Positions 1-5,560 of a stretch of 6,941 nucleotides of DNA are shown one piece after another. Every line of letters starts with the position of its first letter. Position 1 is the stretch's first letter. Under the pieces are notes generated by a model. That model did no database searches. It worked only from the letters and a program-made list of their open reading frames with translations, and had not been told where the DNA came from. The translations under genes and the position numbers were made by a program. The DNA comes from Chthonomonadaceae bacterium (GTDB taxonomy: Bacteria > Armatimonadota > Chthonomonadetes > Chthonomonadales > Chthonomonadaceae): the NCBI GenBank assembly GCA_014377395.1, contig JACMPS010000204.1, positions 1 to 6,941 on the forward strand. The letters are read 5' to 3'.

Positions 1-54
1 CGAAACGGATCCATGCCGTGACCCCACGTGGCTTTGAACTCAAGGTCTTCTTAA

Positions 55-78
55 CCGTGCTAGCATTTGCTATCACGG
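55..78. repeat. Imperfect inverted repeat (hairpin) in the gene-free left end
   Basis: Positions 55-64 (ccgtgctagc) and 69-78 (gctatcacgg) are reverse complements at 9 of 10 positions, separated by the 4-base loop attt. There is no T-run on either side, so it does not look like an intrinsic terminator. It lies beyond the strong terminator of the minus-strand operon, in bases 1-113 where I see no credible coding region. It overlaps a poor tRNA-like fold that I reject. Function unknown. Confidence 0.35.
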
Positions 79-113
79 GGTAGGTAGCAACTTGGGTTAT
101 ATAGGTGAGTGAC

Positions 114-149
114 AAAAAAATTGCCCGTAACTCAGAAGTCACGGGCAAT
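114..149 (-). terminator. Rho-independent terminator of the DUF948-ytxH-transporter operon
   Basis: On the minus strand the arm attgcccgt (149-141) pairs with acgggcaat (128-120) over 9 bp. The stem extends inward by three more pairs past one mismatch to close on a CAGA/TCTG tetraloop. It is followed on the minus strand by seven T residues (120-114). The stem begins about 30 bases after the transporter stop codon. There is no matching T-run on the plus strand, so termination should be one-directional. Confidence 0.9.
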
Positions 150-179
150 CCAAAAAATAGAACAAGAACAACGCGCAGA

Positions 180-1520
180 TTAAGTTGCGGCTTGTATCTC
201 AGGGAAGGTTTCAGGGGCGGGAGTTTTCAGTTTCGGATAGAGTTCCTTCAGCATGATCTGGATCGAGGAAGCAATTGGCATCGCCAGCAACATTCCCGGA
301 ATTCCAAAAGCCGTGGCTCCCGCTGTTACCGCAAACAGACTCACTACCGGGTGCAACCCGACGGCTCCACCCACTACACGGGGCATCACGACTTGATCGA
401 AAACGTTGTTCATCAACACCTGACAGCCTACGCAGGTAACTGCATAAAGAATTGAGTTGCCACCCATATCAATGAAAAAGAAGATTTTGTGCGTGTCCAT
501 CGTGTACGCGACTGCACCCACTGCGGTTGCTGTCAGCAGTTGTCCGACATAGGGAACCGCGTAGAATAACCCGGCGATAATTCCAAGAACAAGCCAGTAT
601 TGCAGACCCAGAATACCGAACAGAAGACACGCCGCAATGCCGAAAATCGTACAAATTTTCGCCAGTCCACGTATGTAATCACTGAAAACAGATACGATTT
701 TGCTGGAAACCACATCGGCGTAAGCCTGTTGATCTTCCGGGAACAGTGAGATACACCGCCGCCTTACCCGAGGAAAATCGAGCATCAAAAACAAACTCGC
801 AATCGGTACGATGATCAGCCAGAGTGCTTTTCCTGCCAACCCTTGCACGAACTCCGTAACCCCTGCCAGCACCCGGTTAAGCGTAGCGCGAACAGGGCTT
901 GTTCGCTCGTTGAGGAGTGAATCGAGGCTGTCCTGCTTCACGCCAATTTTCTTGAGCGCTTCGCTATTCTTCTTGAGGAAAGTATCGGCGCGCCCTTTGA
1001 AGTTCTGGTAATAAGTTTCACGCTTCTCCGCAATATCGGTGAACTGCGAGTAAGCACGAGGAACAACCGCAACAATCACTAGCACGAACACCATGATTGC
1101 GAGAAGACACAATGTCAAAATCGTGCGTCCTCTTTTAATGCCTCGCGCCTCATTTTTCGCAATCATCGGTTCCAGTAGAGCCGCAAGGAAAATAGCGACA
1201 ACAAAAGGCGTTACAATTGCCTGGACCTGAGCCAGAAACAGGTAAGCAACGTAGAGAACGATCAGGGTGATGATCGCCCGTTTAATGTCACCCCAGGTAA
1301 AACCAAAAGGATAAATGGCGACCCTGTGTGCTTTTATCGTTGTGACAAGACGAGACTTCGTCGCCGAAGCGGAAAACGATTTTCCATTCGGCAAAAGCAC
1401 CCCTCCGGCAGACATATGCTCCGGGGAAGAAAGAGGTGACACCACTTCCAGTTTCTCGTGCGTGACGGGAACAAGGGGAGTCACCTCTATATTCTGAGGA
1501 TCGGGTTTTACTTCCGCCAT
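180..1520 (-). CDS. AI-2E family transporter (PF01594, formerly UPF0118)
   Basis: A 446-residue polytopic inner-membrane protein. Hydrophobic segments lie at about residues 82-117 (two helices), 131-153, 230-247, 286-320 (two), 352-373 and 388-422. A hydrophilic, helical stretch at about 155-225 lies between the third and fourth, as is usual in this family. Family-like signatures are PYVGQLL near 323-329, LHP near 389-391 and the C-terminal FGIPGMLLAMP near 405-415. The N-terminal soluble extension of about 75 residues, rich in Pro and Ser, is longer than in many relatives. The family includes proteins implicated in AI-2 export and others in Na+/H+ exchange, so the substrate cannot be assigned from sequence. 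The ATG lies 13 bases after the ytxH-like stop, with only a weak AGG-containing site upstream, which suggests translational coupling. It is the last gene before the terminator at 149-114. Confidence 0.9.
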   Translation of the reverse strand: MAEVKPDPQNIEVTPLVPVTHEKLEVVSPLSSPEHMSAGGVLLPNGKSFSASATKSRLVTTIKAHRVAIYPFGFTWGDIKRAIITLIVLYVAYLFLAQVQAIVTPFVVAIFLAALLEPMIAKNEARGIKRGRTILTLCLLAIMVFVLVIVAVVPRAYSQFTDIAEKRETYYQNFKGRADTFLKKNSEALKKIGVKQDSLDSLLNERTSPVRATLNRVLAGVTEFVQGLAGKALWLIIVPIASLFLMLDFPRVRRRCISLFPEDQQAYADVVSSKIVSVFSDYIRGLAKICTIFGIAACLLFGILGLQYWLVLGIIAGLFYAVPYVGQLLTATAVGAVAYTMDTHKIFFFIDMGGNSILYAVTCVGCQVLMNNVFDQVVMPRVVGGAVGLHPVVSLFAVTAGATAFGIPGMLLAMPIASSIQIMLKELYPKLKTPAPETFPEIQAAT

Positions 1521-1533
1521 AGATTTGATTGAG

Positions 1534-1815
1534 TTAACCTAATGATTCTTCGTTGTCTGAGGGGGCTTCGCCCAACTTCTGCACGGCTTGCGCCCGCAAA
1601 CGCTCGGTAGCGTGTTGCACTTTCGAGACGACATCGCGCCCCATTTCGGTCATTTTGTCGCCGAGGTCAGTCATAGATTTGCCGAGATTGTCGCGGGTTT
1701 CCTCTCCGGTTTTGGGAGCCATCAAAAGCCCCGCTACCGCACCAACAAGCACTCCGATTCCAATTCCCGCCAGCACACTCACCAGTACGTTACGATCGTC
1801 GTCGTCTTGAAACAT
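1534..1815 (-). CDS. YtxH-like small membrane protein
   Basis: A 93-residue protein with an acidic N-terminus (four Asp at residues 4-7), one glycine-rich transmembrane helix at about 9-33, and then the YtxH-type boundary LLMAPKTGEETR at 30-41. The remainder (about 42-82) is a charged amphipathic helix with spaced Leu/Met/Val, resembling LEA-like or apolipoprotein-like repeats. This is the size and architecture of the YtxH family (PF12732), whose members are linked to general stress; the molecular function is unknown. A Shine-Dalgarno site (AAAGGAAAA, 1831-1823) supports the ATG. It sits between a DUF948-like gene and the transporter, the same pairing as ytxG-ytxH in Bacillus, which strengthens both calls. 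Confidence 0.85.
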   Translation of the reverse strand: MFQDDDDRNVLVSVLAGIGIGVLVGAVAGLLMAPKTGEETRDNLGKSMTDLGDKMTEMGRDVVSKVQHATERLRAQAVQKLGEAPSDNEESLG

Positions 1816-1867
1816 CGTTTTGTTTTCCTTTGCGTAATTAAATTCTCTTTTTCGTCGTGAGAAGGGG

Positions 1868-2335
1868 TTATTTCTTTGACGATAGAAGCCGTTCCGTCCG
1901 TTCCCTCTTTTTTTGTCTGTCTGATTTTGTTTTCCGGTTGCGGATAAACGCCATCACCCCGGAAGCCGCCAGAGTAAACGCGGTTTTCGCCAGCGTTCCC
2001 CCACCCCCGCCTACAACTGCGGCAATCGTTGCCGCGCCCTCCGCTTTACGAGAGATTCCGCGCACACTTGAGGTCGTTTCGGCAAGAGCGCGGGTCATCA
2101 CTTCGACATGACCCAGAGCTTGTCGCGTCACCTGAAGCGTTGGCGTGAGTTCTTCCCGCATCAATTTGTCAGTCGTGGAAGTCATTGCTTCGACTTTCAC
2201 AAGAGTCCCGGCGATTTCCGCTCTTGTCTGACTCAGTGTCGCTTGCACTCCGTTTAGGACCGAAAACAATTTGAGGACGGCGGCAATGGAAACCACCAAC
2301 AACACAATCAGCAATACCTGAATCGTCTGGCTCAC
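1868..2335 (-). CDS. DUF948-like (YtxG-like) single-pass membrane protein
   Basis: A 155-residue protein. One strong N-terminal transmembrane helix (about residues 5-27) is followed by a long heptad-like, Thr/Leu-rich coiled segment (about 30-95). A second, weaker hydrophobic stretch with five consecutive glycines (109-113) runs from about 101 to 131. The tail is strongly basic (132-155). The N-terminal helix plus coiled coil is the DUF948 (PF06103) pattern, and the following gene is YtxH-like, the usual partner. The second hydrophobic stretch could make it a two-pass protein. The start is GTG (2335-2333), chosen because GAGGGAGAA lies 5-13 bases upstream. Function unknown; likely first gene of the three-gene operon ending at 180. 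Confidence 0.75.
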   Translation of the reverse strand: MSQTIQVLLIVLLVVSIAAVLKLFSVLNGVQATLSQTRAEIAGTLVKVEAMTSTTDKLMREELTPTLQVTRQALGHVEVMTRALAETTSSVRGISRKAEGAATIAAVVGGGGGTLAKTAFTLAASGVMAFIRNRKTKSDRQKKRERTERLLSSKK

Positions 2336-2340
2336 ACACG

Positions 2341-2348
2341 TTCTCCCT
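2341..2348 (-). promoter_or_regulatory. Ribosome binding site selecting the GTG start of the DUF948-like gene
   Basis: The minus strand reads AGGGAGAA here, ending five bases before the GTG at 2335. No in-frame ATG offers a better site nearby, so this decides the non-ATG start. Confidence 0.7.
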
Positions 2349-2390
2349 CACCTGCGATTTTATTTTGTTAGCTCAAGTCACGAGGAACGC

Positions 2391-2440
2391 CCCCACCCTG
2401 ATTTTGGCCGATAAGCCCTCCCCAAAATCCGGGAGAGGGG
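2391..2440. repeat. Palindromic intergenic element, GC-rich arms
   Basis: The arms 2396-2407 (ccctgattttgg) and 2422-2433 (ccaaaatccggg) are reverse complements at 11 of 12 positions around a 14-base loop. They are flanked by C-rich and G-rich runs (2391-2398 and 2431-2440). There is no T-run, so it is not a standard terminator. Length and layout fit a REP-like or dispersed intergenic palindrome. That it is repeated elsewhere in the genome is an inference that cannot be tested in this window. Confidence 0.5.
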
Positions 2441-2476
2441 AGCCAATGCAAATGCCCGCTTCGTCTTCTGCTTTTC

Positions 2477-2506
2477 TCTCTCCGTGTTTCTCTGTGCCTC
2501 TGTGGT
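2477..2506. repeat. Dispersed-repeat-like tract (minus strand begins accacagaggcacagaga)
   Basis: The plus strand alternates tctct, tgtg and cctctgtggt. Read on the minus strand it is the motif known for producing spurious predicted peptides with TEAQRNTE in many environmental bacterial genomes, and the minus-strand reading here gives exactly TTEAQRNTER. I treat it as a non-coding repeat next to the palindrome at 2391-2440. The identification rests on recall of that artefact family, not on a second copy in this window. Confidence 0.5.
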
Positions 2507-2527
2507 CTCTAACGAAGTGGGTGGTAA

Positions 2528-2533
2528 ATTATA
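2528..2533 (-). promoter_or_regulatory. Candidate -10 element (TATAAT) upstream of the DUF948-ytxH operon
   Basis: A perfect consensus TATAAT on the minus strand, 25 bases after the cdd stop and about 190 bases before the DUF948-like start. No good TTGACA-like hexamer is present at 16-18 bases spacing; the closest, TTGAAT, is 21 bases away. If used, the transcript would carry both intergenic repeat elements in its leader. An inference from one hexamer. Confidence 0.3.
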
Positions 2534-2556
2534 TCCTCTTGCGTAAGATGAGTTAT

Positions 2557-2940
2557 TCAATTCAGCAGAAACGCCATCGGCAACAACTGTGCCACCGTGA
2601 ACTCGCCTGCACCATCCACTTCTATTACGGAATCCTGAGCAAAAAATTCGGCGATCACCTGTCGGCAAGCACCGCACGGCATTTTCGAGTTAGAGGCGGC
2701 GTTTTCCGCCGCGTCCAGGCAGGAGACGGAGAGCCGCCGAAACTCTTTCGCGCCTGCCGCTATCGCCGAAAAAATCGCCGTGCGCTCCGCACAATTACAA
2801 AGTCCATAGGACGCATTTTCGACGTTACACCCGACAAACACACCGAGATCCGTTTCGACGGCTGCCCCTACATGAAAATTCGAGTAGGGACAGTAAGCAT
2901 TTTTTCCGGCATCTCGGGCTTTTTGTAGCAGTTCGCTCAT
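2557..2940 (-). CDS. cdd: Cytidine deaminase, homotetrameric zinc type
   Basis: A 127-residue enzyme that hydrolytically deaminates cytidine and deoxycytidine to uridine and deoxyuridine in pyrimidine salvage. The catalytic set is complete: CAE at residues 50-52 (Cys50 zinc ligand, Glu52 proton shuttle) and PCGAC at 88-92 (Cys89 and Cys92 zinc ligands). The nucleoside-binding segment VGCNVENASYG is at 36-46. The three-cysteine zinc site and short length place it with the tetrameric Bacillus-type enzymes rather than the longer dimeric E. coli type. The reading frame stays open farther upstream, but homology begins at this ATG and there is no closer in-frame start. The nearest SD-like AGGAGC is 17 bases away, unusually far. 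It is downstream of the SHOCT/DUF4097 genes on the same strand, separated by the palindrome at 2975-3049. Confidence 0.95.
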   Translation of the reverse strand: MSELLQKARDAGKNAYCPYSNFHVGAAVETDLGVFVGCNVENASYGLCNCAERTAIFSAIAAGAKEFRRLSVSCLDAAENAASNSKMPCGACRQVIAEFFAQDSVIEVDGAGEFTVAQLLPMAFLLN

Positions 2941-2957
2941 TGTTTTGGTTTTGTACT

Positions 2958-2963
2958 GCTCCT
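2958..2963 (-). promoter_or_regulatory. Distant SD-like site upstream of cdd
   Basis: The minus strand reads AGGAGC, but 17 bases separate it from the cdd ATG at 2940, against the usual 5-11. The intervening bases are A-rich. No in-frame ATG, GTG or TTG lies closer, so either the site is used at long spacing or initiation relies on the A-rich leader. Confidence 0.4.
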
Positions 2964-2974
2964 GAGAACGTGTG

Positions 2975-3049
2975 GCAAATGCAGCAGAATGAATTCGCCG
3001 CCAGCGGCTTCGCCGGTTGTCCTGCGGACATAAATTCCGCCGCATTTGC
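2975..3049. repeat. 75-bp palindromic element with 16-bp terminal inverted repeats
   Basis: The ends 2975-2990 (gcaaatgcagcagaat) and 3034-3049 (attccgccgcatttgc) are inverted repeats over 16 positions. Fourteen match exactly, and the two others become G-U pairs when transcribed from the minus strand, so the RNA would fold into one continuous 16-bp stem. The 43-base interior is GC-rich and holds smaller hairpins such as gccg/cggc. The outer end falls exactly next to the stop codon (3052-3050) of the preceding gene. There is no T-run and no visible target duplication. It could be a MITE-like element, a REP-type palindrome or an mRNA processing or attenuation hairpin ahead of cdd. Confidence 0.65.
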
Positions 3050-3592
3050 TTACCCGATTTGCTCCAGGAGTTTCGCCCCTTCTTCCGGGCTGATCCGTCC
3101 ATTTTGCACCATTTGTACGATCTGGTGTCGTGCATCGGTTTTGCGGGTCATTGCCGGGTCAGGAACGAAAACGGCTTCTTCCGCTTTTTTTGTCTTTCCC
3201 GTAACACGATCTTTGAGGTTCTGCTTTGTCTCGGTGACTTTATTGCGCGTCATCGTCTTCAAACCTACCCAGGCGTCCTGTGCGGCGATCTTCGAGGCTT
3301 CCTTTAACTGAACAGCAGCAATCTTCATAAATGCGGCGATCAAATGCGGGGGAACCTGAACACTATAAGACGTTCCGTCCGGACGTCTGAATTCGACATC
3401 GTGCATCACTGTTTTCGCTGATTCGTCAGACTTTTCCTGCGCTGTTTTTGATTTCTGCTGTGCTGAGTTCACCGATTCTGCGACAGGCGTATGCCCCGCC
3501 GCAAGTGCCGCAAGCAAAGAAGCCGCCTCTTCCGGGCGCAAGGTTCCCTCGGAAACCATGCGGATAATACGTTCGCGCTCTGTTTCGTTCAT
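3050..3592 (-). CDS. Small protein with SHOCT-like modules at both ends
   Basis: A 180-residue protein. An N-terminal helical module at about 6-31 contains MVSEGTLRPEEAASLLAAL, and a C-terminal one at about 155-179 contains MVQNGRISPEEGAKLLEQI. Both follow the pattern basic-xx-I-x-x-M-V-x-x-G-x-[IL]-x-x-E-[EG]-A-x-x-L-L. Between them lie a polar Gln/Ser/Lys linker (about 40-62), a short segment with SYSVQVPPHLIAAFM (75-89) of the kind found in other SHOCT-like bacterial proteins, and a Lys-rich amphipathic helix (about 92-138). There is no signal peptide or clear transmembrane helix, so it is probably cytosolic or membrane-peripheral. The ATG at 3592 is preferred over a GTG at 3637 because GGAGGG ends 10 bases upstream. 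It follows the DUF4097 gene by 59 bases, likely in the same operon. Function unknown; a scaffold or bridge between module-bearing neighbours is an inference. Confidence 0.75.
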   Translation of the reverse strand: MNETERERIIRMVSEGTLRPEEAASLLAALAAGHTPVAESVNSAQQKSKTAQEKSDESAKTVMHDVEFRRPDGTSYSVQVPPHLIAAFMKIAAVQLKEASKIAAQDAWVGLKTMTRNKVTETKQNLKDRVTGKTKKAEEAVFVPDPAMTRKTDARHQIVQMVQNGRISPEEGAKLLEQIG

Positions 3593-3602
3593 CTCGTTTC
3601 TA

Positions 3603-3608
3603 CCCTCC
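3603..3608 (-). promoter_or_regulatory. Ribosome binding site deciding the start of the double-SHOCT protein
   Basis: The minus strand reads GGAGGG, 10 bases before the ATG at 3592-3590. The frame remains open to a GTG at 3637, which has no comparable site, so translation most likely begins at 3592. Confidence 0.75.
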
Positions 3609-3651
3609 ACCCGCTTTTTCAGGTGATCACTATTCACTCGATTCCATTTAA

Positions 3652-5067
3652 CTAGCCGTGTTTGATTTTGGCGTCACCGGAAATGCTTCGCACATTCAGC
3701 GTTCCCGCCCCCGTTCCGATTTGACCCGTCCACAGAGTTTCCGTCGCAGTCACTTCGTGGGCGTCATGCTCACAACGCAACTCGCCCGAAGTCGTCGAAA
3801 GCGAAACGCGAACGTTTGAGCCTTCCGGCAAACGAATATCGGCATCGCCCGAAACCGTGTTGAAGTCCAGCAACCCGGAAAAGGCTTCGCGAAGTTGGAT
3901 ATGAATGTCACCGGAAACCGTTTGTGCCTGTACGCGAGTAGCGGCGATGTTTTCGGCTTTGATGCCACCGGAAACCGCTTTCAGCGAGATGTTGCCCGAA
4001 GCCTCCCGCAAGAGAACACTGCCCGAAACCGACTCGACGGTAATATCGAGCGGGGCATGAGTGGCAACAGTCTCCACCATCACATCACCGGAAACCGATT
4101 TACACTCAATACGTCCACCCTCGACTTTCGATGCCTTTACGTCGCCGGAAGCAGTATGCGCCGTCAGTCCCTTTGCAATTTCTTCCGCCAGAATATTGCC
4201 GCTTTGCGTGGCTACGGAAGCCGCCCCCATAATCTTTTCAAGTTTGATGTCGCCGGAAACGGTCTCGCCCTTAGCCTCGTTGCCGATCTGAATGAGGGAG
4301 AGATTACCACTTGTCGTTACGGCTTCGGTGCGCCCGTCCAATTCGCTGAGAGACGCCTCTCCAAAGCGAGTAGTGGCGCGGACATTCGCTGATTTCGGAA
4401 CTTTGATCTCAATGTCCACTACGCCATCATGGAACGAATCGGGAACACTCACTTTTACGTCAAGGCGCGAATCGGTTCCGTTCAGCCCCACTTCGATTTT
4501 CCCGGCTTGTGCAGGTAGTTCTTCGGTACGCACTCCCCAGACGGTTTTCTTCACCGTGACCGTTGCTTTGTCGCCGTCAATGCCCGTCACCTTGACATTG
4601 CCGAGAGGGTTGTCAATGAGAACGGAAGCACCCGCGTCAAGATGAAACTCCTGCGTGTGGTCTTCGGTATGTTCGGGCAATCCGGCACCGTTTGTCGGGC
4701 GATTGTCGTCTCCGTCCGCCCAGGCGCGTACCTTCTGCGTCATGCTGGTTCCCCATTTTGTGGATGCCTGAGACGCGGAACGGAACCCTTCTTGCGCTTT
4801 GGTTTTCACCTCAGAAAGAGTTTCACGCAGATTTTCGCCGAAAGATTTAAGGTTGCTCTTAGCGGCTTCGATCTTGTCACTCATGTCCGATTCGAGATTT
4901 TTGCTGTTAACTTCCTCGGCTTTGGCACCTGTTCCGGCTGTACCGCTTTGTGTTGGCTTGACGATTGTGGTTTCGCCCCGCAGTGCCGCCAGCAAAGTTT
5001 CCGCCTCACTTGCACTGATTTTTCCGTCCTGCACCATTTGCAGGATACGCATGACATTTTCGTCCAT
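3652..5067 (-). CDS. SHOCT-like plus DUF4097 repeat protein
   Basis: A 471-residue protein in three parts. Residues 4-31 are a SHOCT-like helical module with MVQDGKISASEAETLLAAL. Residues about 50-120 form a charged, Lys/Glu/Ser-rich amphipathic helical linker. Residues about 135-471 are a DUF4097 (PF13349, putative adhesin) beta-repeat domain. In it the turn x-[VTIA]-S-G-[DNEGS] occurs twelve times, with S at about 253, 271, 289, 307, 326, 348, 357, 366, 385, 406, 427 and 463. Spacing is mostly 18-22 residues with a half-step of 9 around 348-366, as expected for rungs of a beta-solenoid. No signal peptide or transmembrane segment is visible, unlike many DUF4097 proteins, so a cytosolic location is likely. 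AGGAG ends 8 bases before the ATG, a strong start. The architecture resembles YvlB-type proteins of Firmicutes. Function is not established; the adhesin name should not be taken as evidence. Confidence 0.85.
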   Translation of the reverse strand: MDENVMRILQMVQDGKISASEAETLLAALRGETTIVKPTQSGTAGTGAKAEEVNSKNLESDMSDKIEAAKSNLKSFGENLRETLSEVKTKAQEGFRSASQASTKWGTSMTQKVRAWADGDDNRPTNGAGLPEHTEDHTQEFHLDAGASVLIDNPLGNVKVTGIDGDKATVTVKKTVWGVRTEELPAQAGKIEVGLNGTDSRLDVKVSVPDSFHDGVVDIEIKVPKSANVRATTRFGEASLSELDGRTEAVTTSGNLSLIQIGNEAKGETVSGDIKLEKIMGAASVATQSGNILAEEIAKGLTAHTASGDVKASKVEGGRIECKSVSGDVMVETVATHAPLDITVESVSGSVLLREASGNISLKAVSGGIKAENIAATRVQAQTVSGDIHIQLREAFSGLLDFNTVSGDADIRLPEGSNVRVSLSTTSGELRCEHDAHEVTATETLWTGQIGTGAGTLNVRSISGDAKIKHG

Positions 5068-5127
5068 TGCTCTCGCTCCTCTTCTTTTCCAACGTTGTTT
5101 TTGCTATCGTTCTTTGATAGTCTCTCT

Positions 5128-5538
5128 CTAATTCAGAATTTCATTTAGCAGTTGGGCGGCTTGCGCCGCATCTATTTCTCCTGCCGCAAGTCTCACGAGG
5201 ATCACCTGTCGGCGATTGTCTGCGGGAACGGGTGCTTCCGTGGGTTCCGCCCTTGTCTCCGTTTCCCCACGTAGCCCCAGAGCCTCCAAAGCCCCGTGAA
5301 GCCGATTTCTCAGGGTGGGATAGGACAAGCCGATTTCCTTTTCCACACGGCTTAAATTGCCTTCACAGCGAAGAAAGGTCTCCACGAACTGAAGGGCATC
5401 AGGTGCAAGACGGCAAAATCGGCAGAAAGCGAAATCGCCCCCTACCGTCACTTCGCAGCGTGGGCAGACTAATTCACTAACGTTCATGCTTTCCCGGCAG
5501 ACAGGGCAAAAGGGCACTCTGTGTTGATTACGATTCAT
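5128..5538 (-). CDS. DUF2089 family protein: zinc ribbon, helix-turn-helix and SHOCT-like tail
   Basis: A 136-residue probable DNA-binding regulator. Residues 11-28 hold a four-cysteine zinc ribbon (CPVC at 11-14, CPRC at 25-28), with an additional CRFC at 39-42. Residues about 44-88 match the DUF2089 (COG3877) core: a Phe/Leu-rich helix, then a helix-turn-helix ending in LSYPTLRNRLHGALEALG (71-88). A Glu/Pro/Ala-rich linker (about 90-107) leads to a C-terminal SHOCT-like helix pair with RLAAGEIDAAQAAQLLNEI (116-134), the same module carried by the next two genes. No strong Shine-Dalgarno precedes the ATG, so low expression or a short-leader transcript is possible. It lies 60 bases upstream of the DUF4097 gene and probably heads that operon, which it may regulate (inference). 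Confidence 0.85.
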   Translation of the reverse strand: MNRNQHRVPFCPVCRESMNVSELVCPRCEVTVGGDFAFCRFCRLAPDALQFVETFLRCEGNLSRVEKEIGLSYPTLRNRLHGALEALGLRGETETRAEPTEAPVPADNRRQVILVRLAAGEIDAAQAAQLLNEILN

Positions 5539-5560
5539 CTTACGGAAAGGATAACATAAT

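Noticed and set aside
20..82. tRNA-like pattern on the minus strand: B-box-like gttcaaagcc, an accccg/tggggt acceptor-like stem and a tagc/gcta D-arm-like stem
   Set aside because: The T-stem does not pair beyond one base pair, there is only a 16-base segment with no 5-bp/7-base anticodon arm, the D-loop lacks GG, and there is no CCA. It is too short and could at most be a decayed tRNA. A covariance-model tRNA scan would decide.
2378..2677. Minus-strand 99-codon frame containing TTEAQRNTER
   Set aside because: It combines an out-of-frame part of cdd with dispersed-repeat-like sequence. This peptide type is a known annotation artefact of non-coding repeats.
2941..3135. Upstream extension of the cdd frame
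   Set aside because: It reads through the palindromic element and into the end of the previous gene in another frame, with no similarity to cytidine deaminases.
3593..3637. Alternative GTG start at 3637 for the double-SHOCT protein
   Set aside because: No Shine-Dalgarno precedes it, while the ATG at 3592 has GGAGGG at 10 bases and the module begins just after it.
3670..4320. Regularly spaced plus-strand caccggaaac/gcccgaaac units that could suggest a repeat array or CRISPR
   Set aside because: They are the codons for the SG turns in the DUF4097 domain. The spacing is the 18-22 residue protein repeat with in-frame coding between units, so there are no repeat-spacer units.
3895..4392. Long plus-strand open frame of 165 codons opposite the DUF4097 gene
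   Set aside because: It is a shadow of the repetitive SG-turn codons; its translation is low-complexity, with no domain and no ribosome binding site. The same applies to the plus-strand frames at 2365-2928 (opposite cdd and the intergenic repeats) and 4642-5148.
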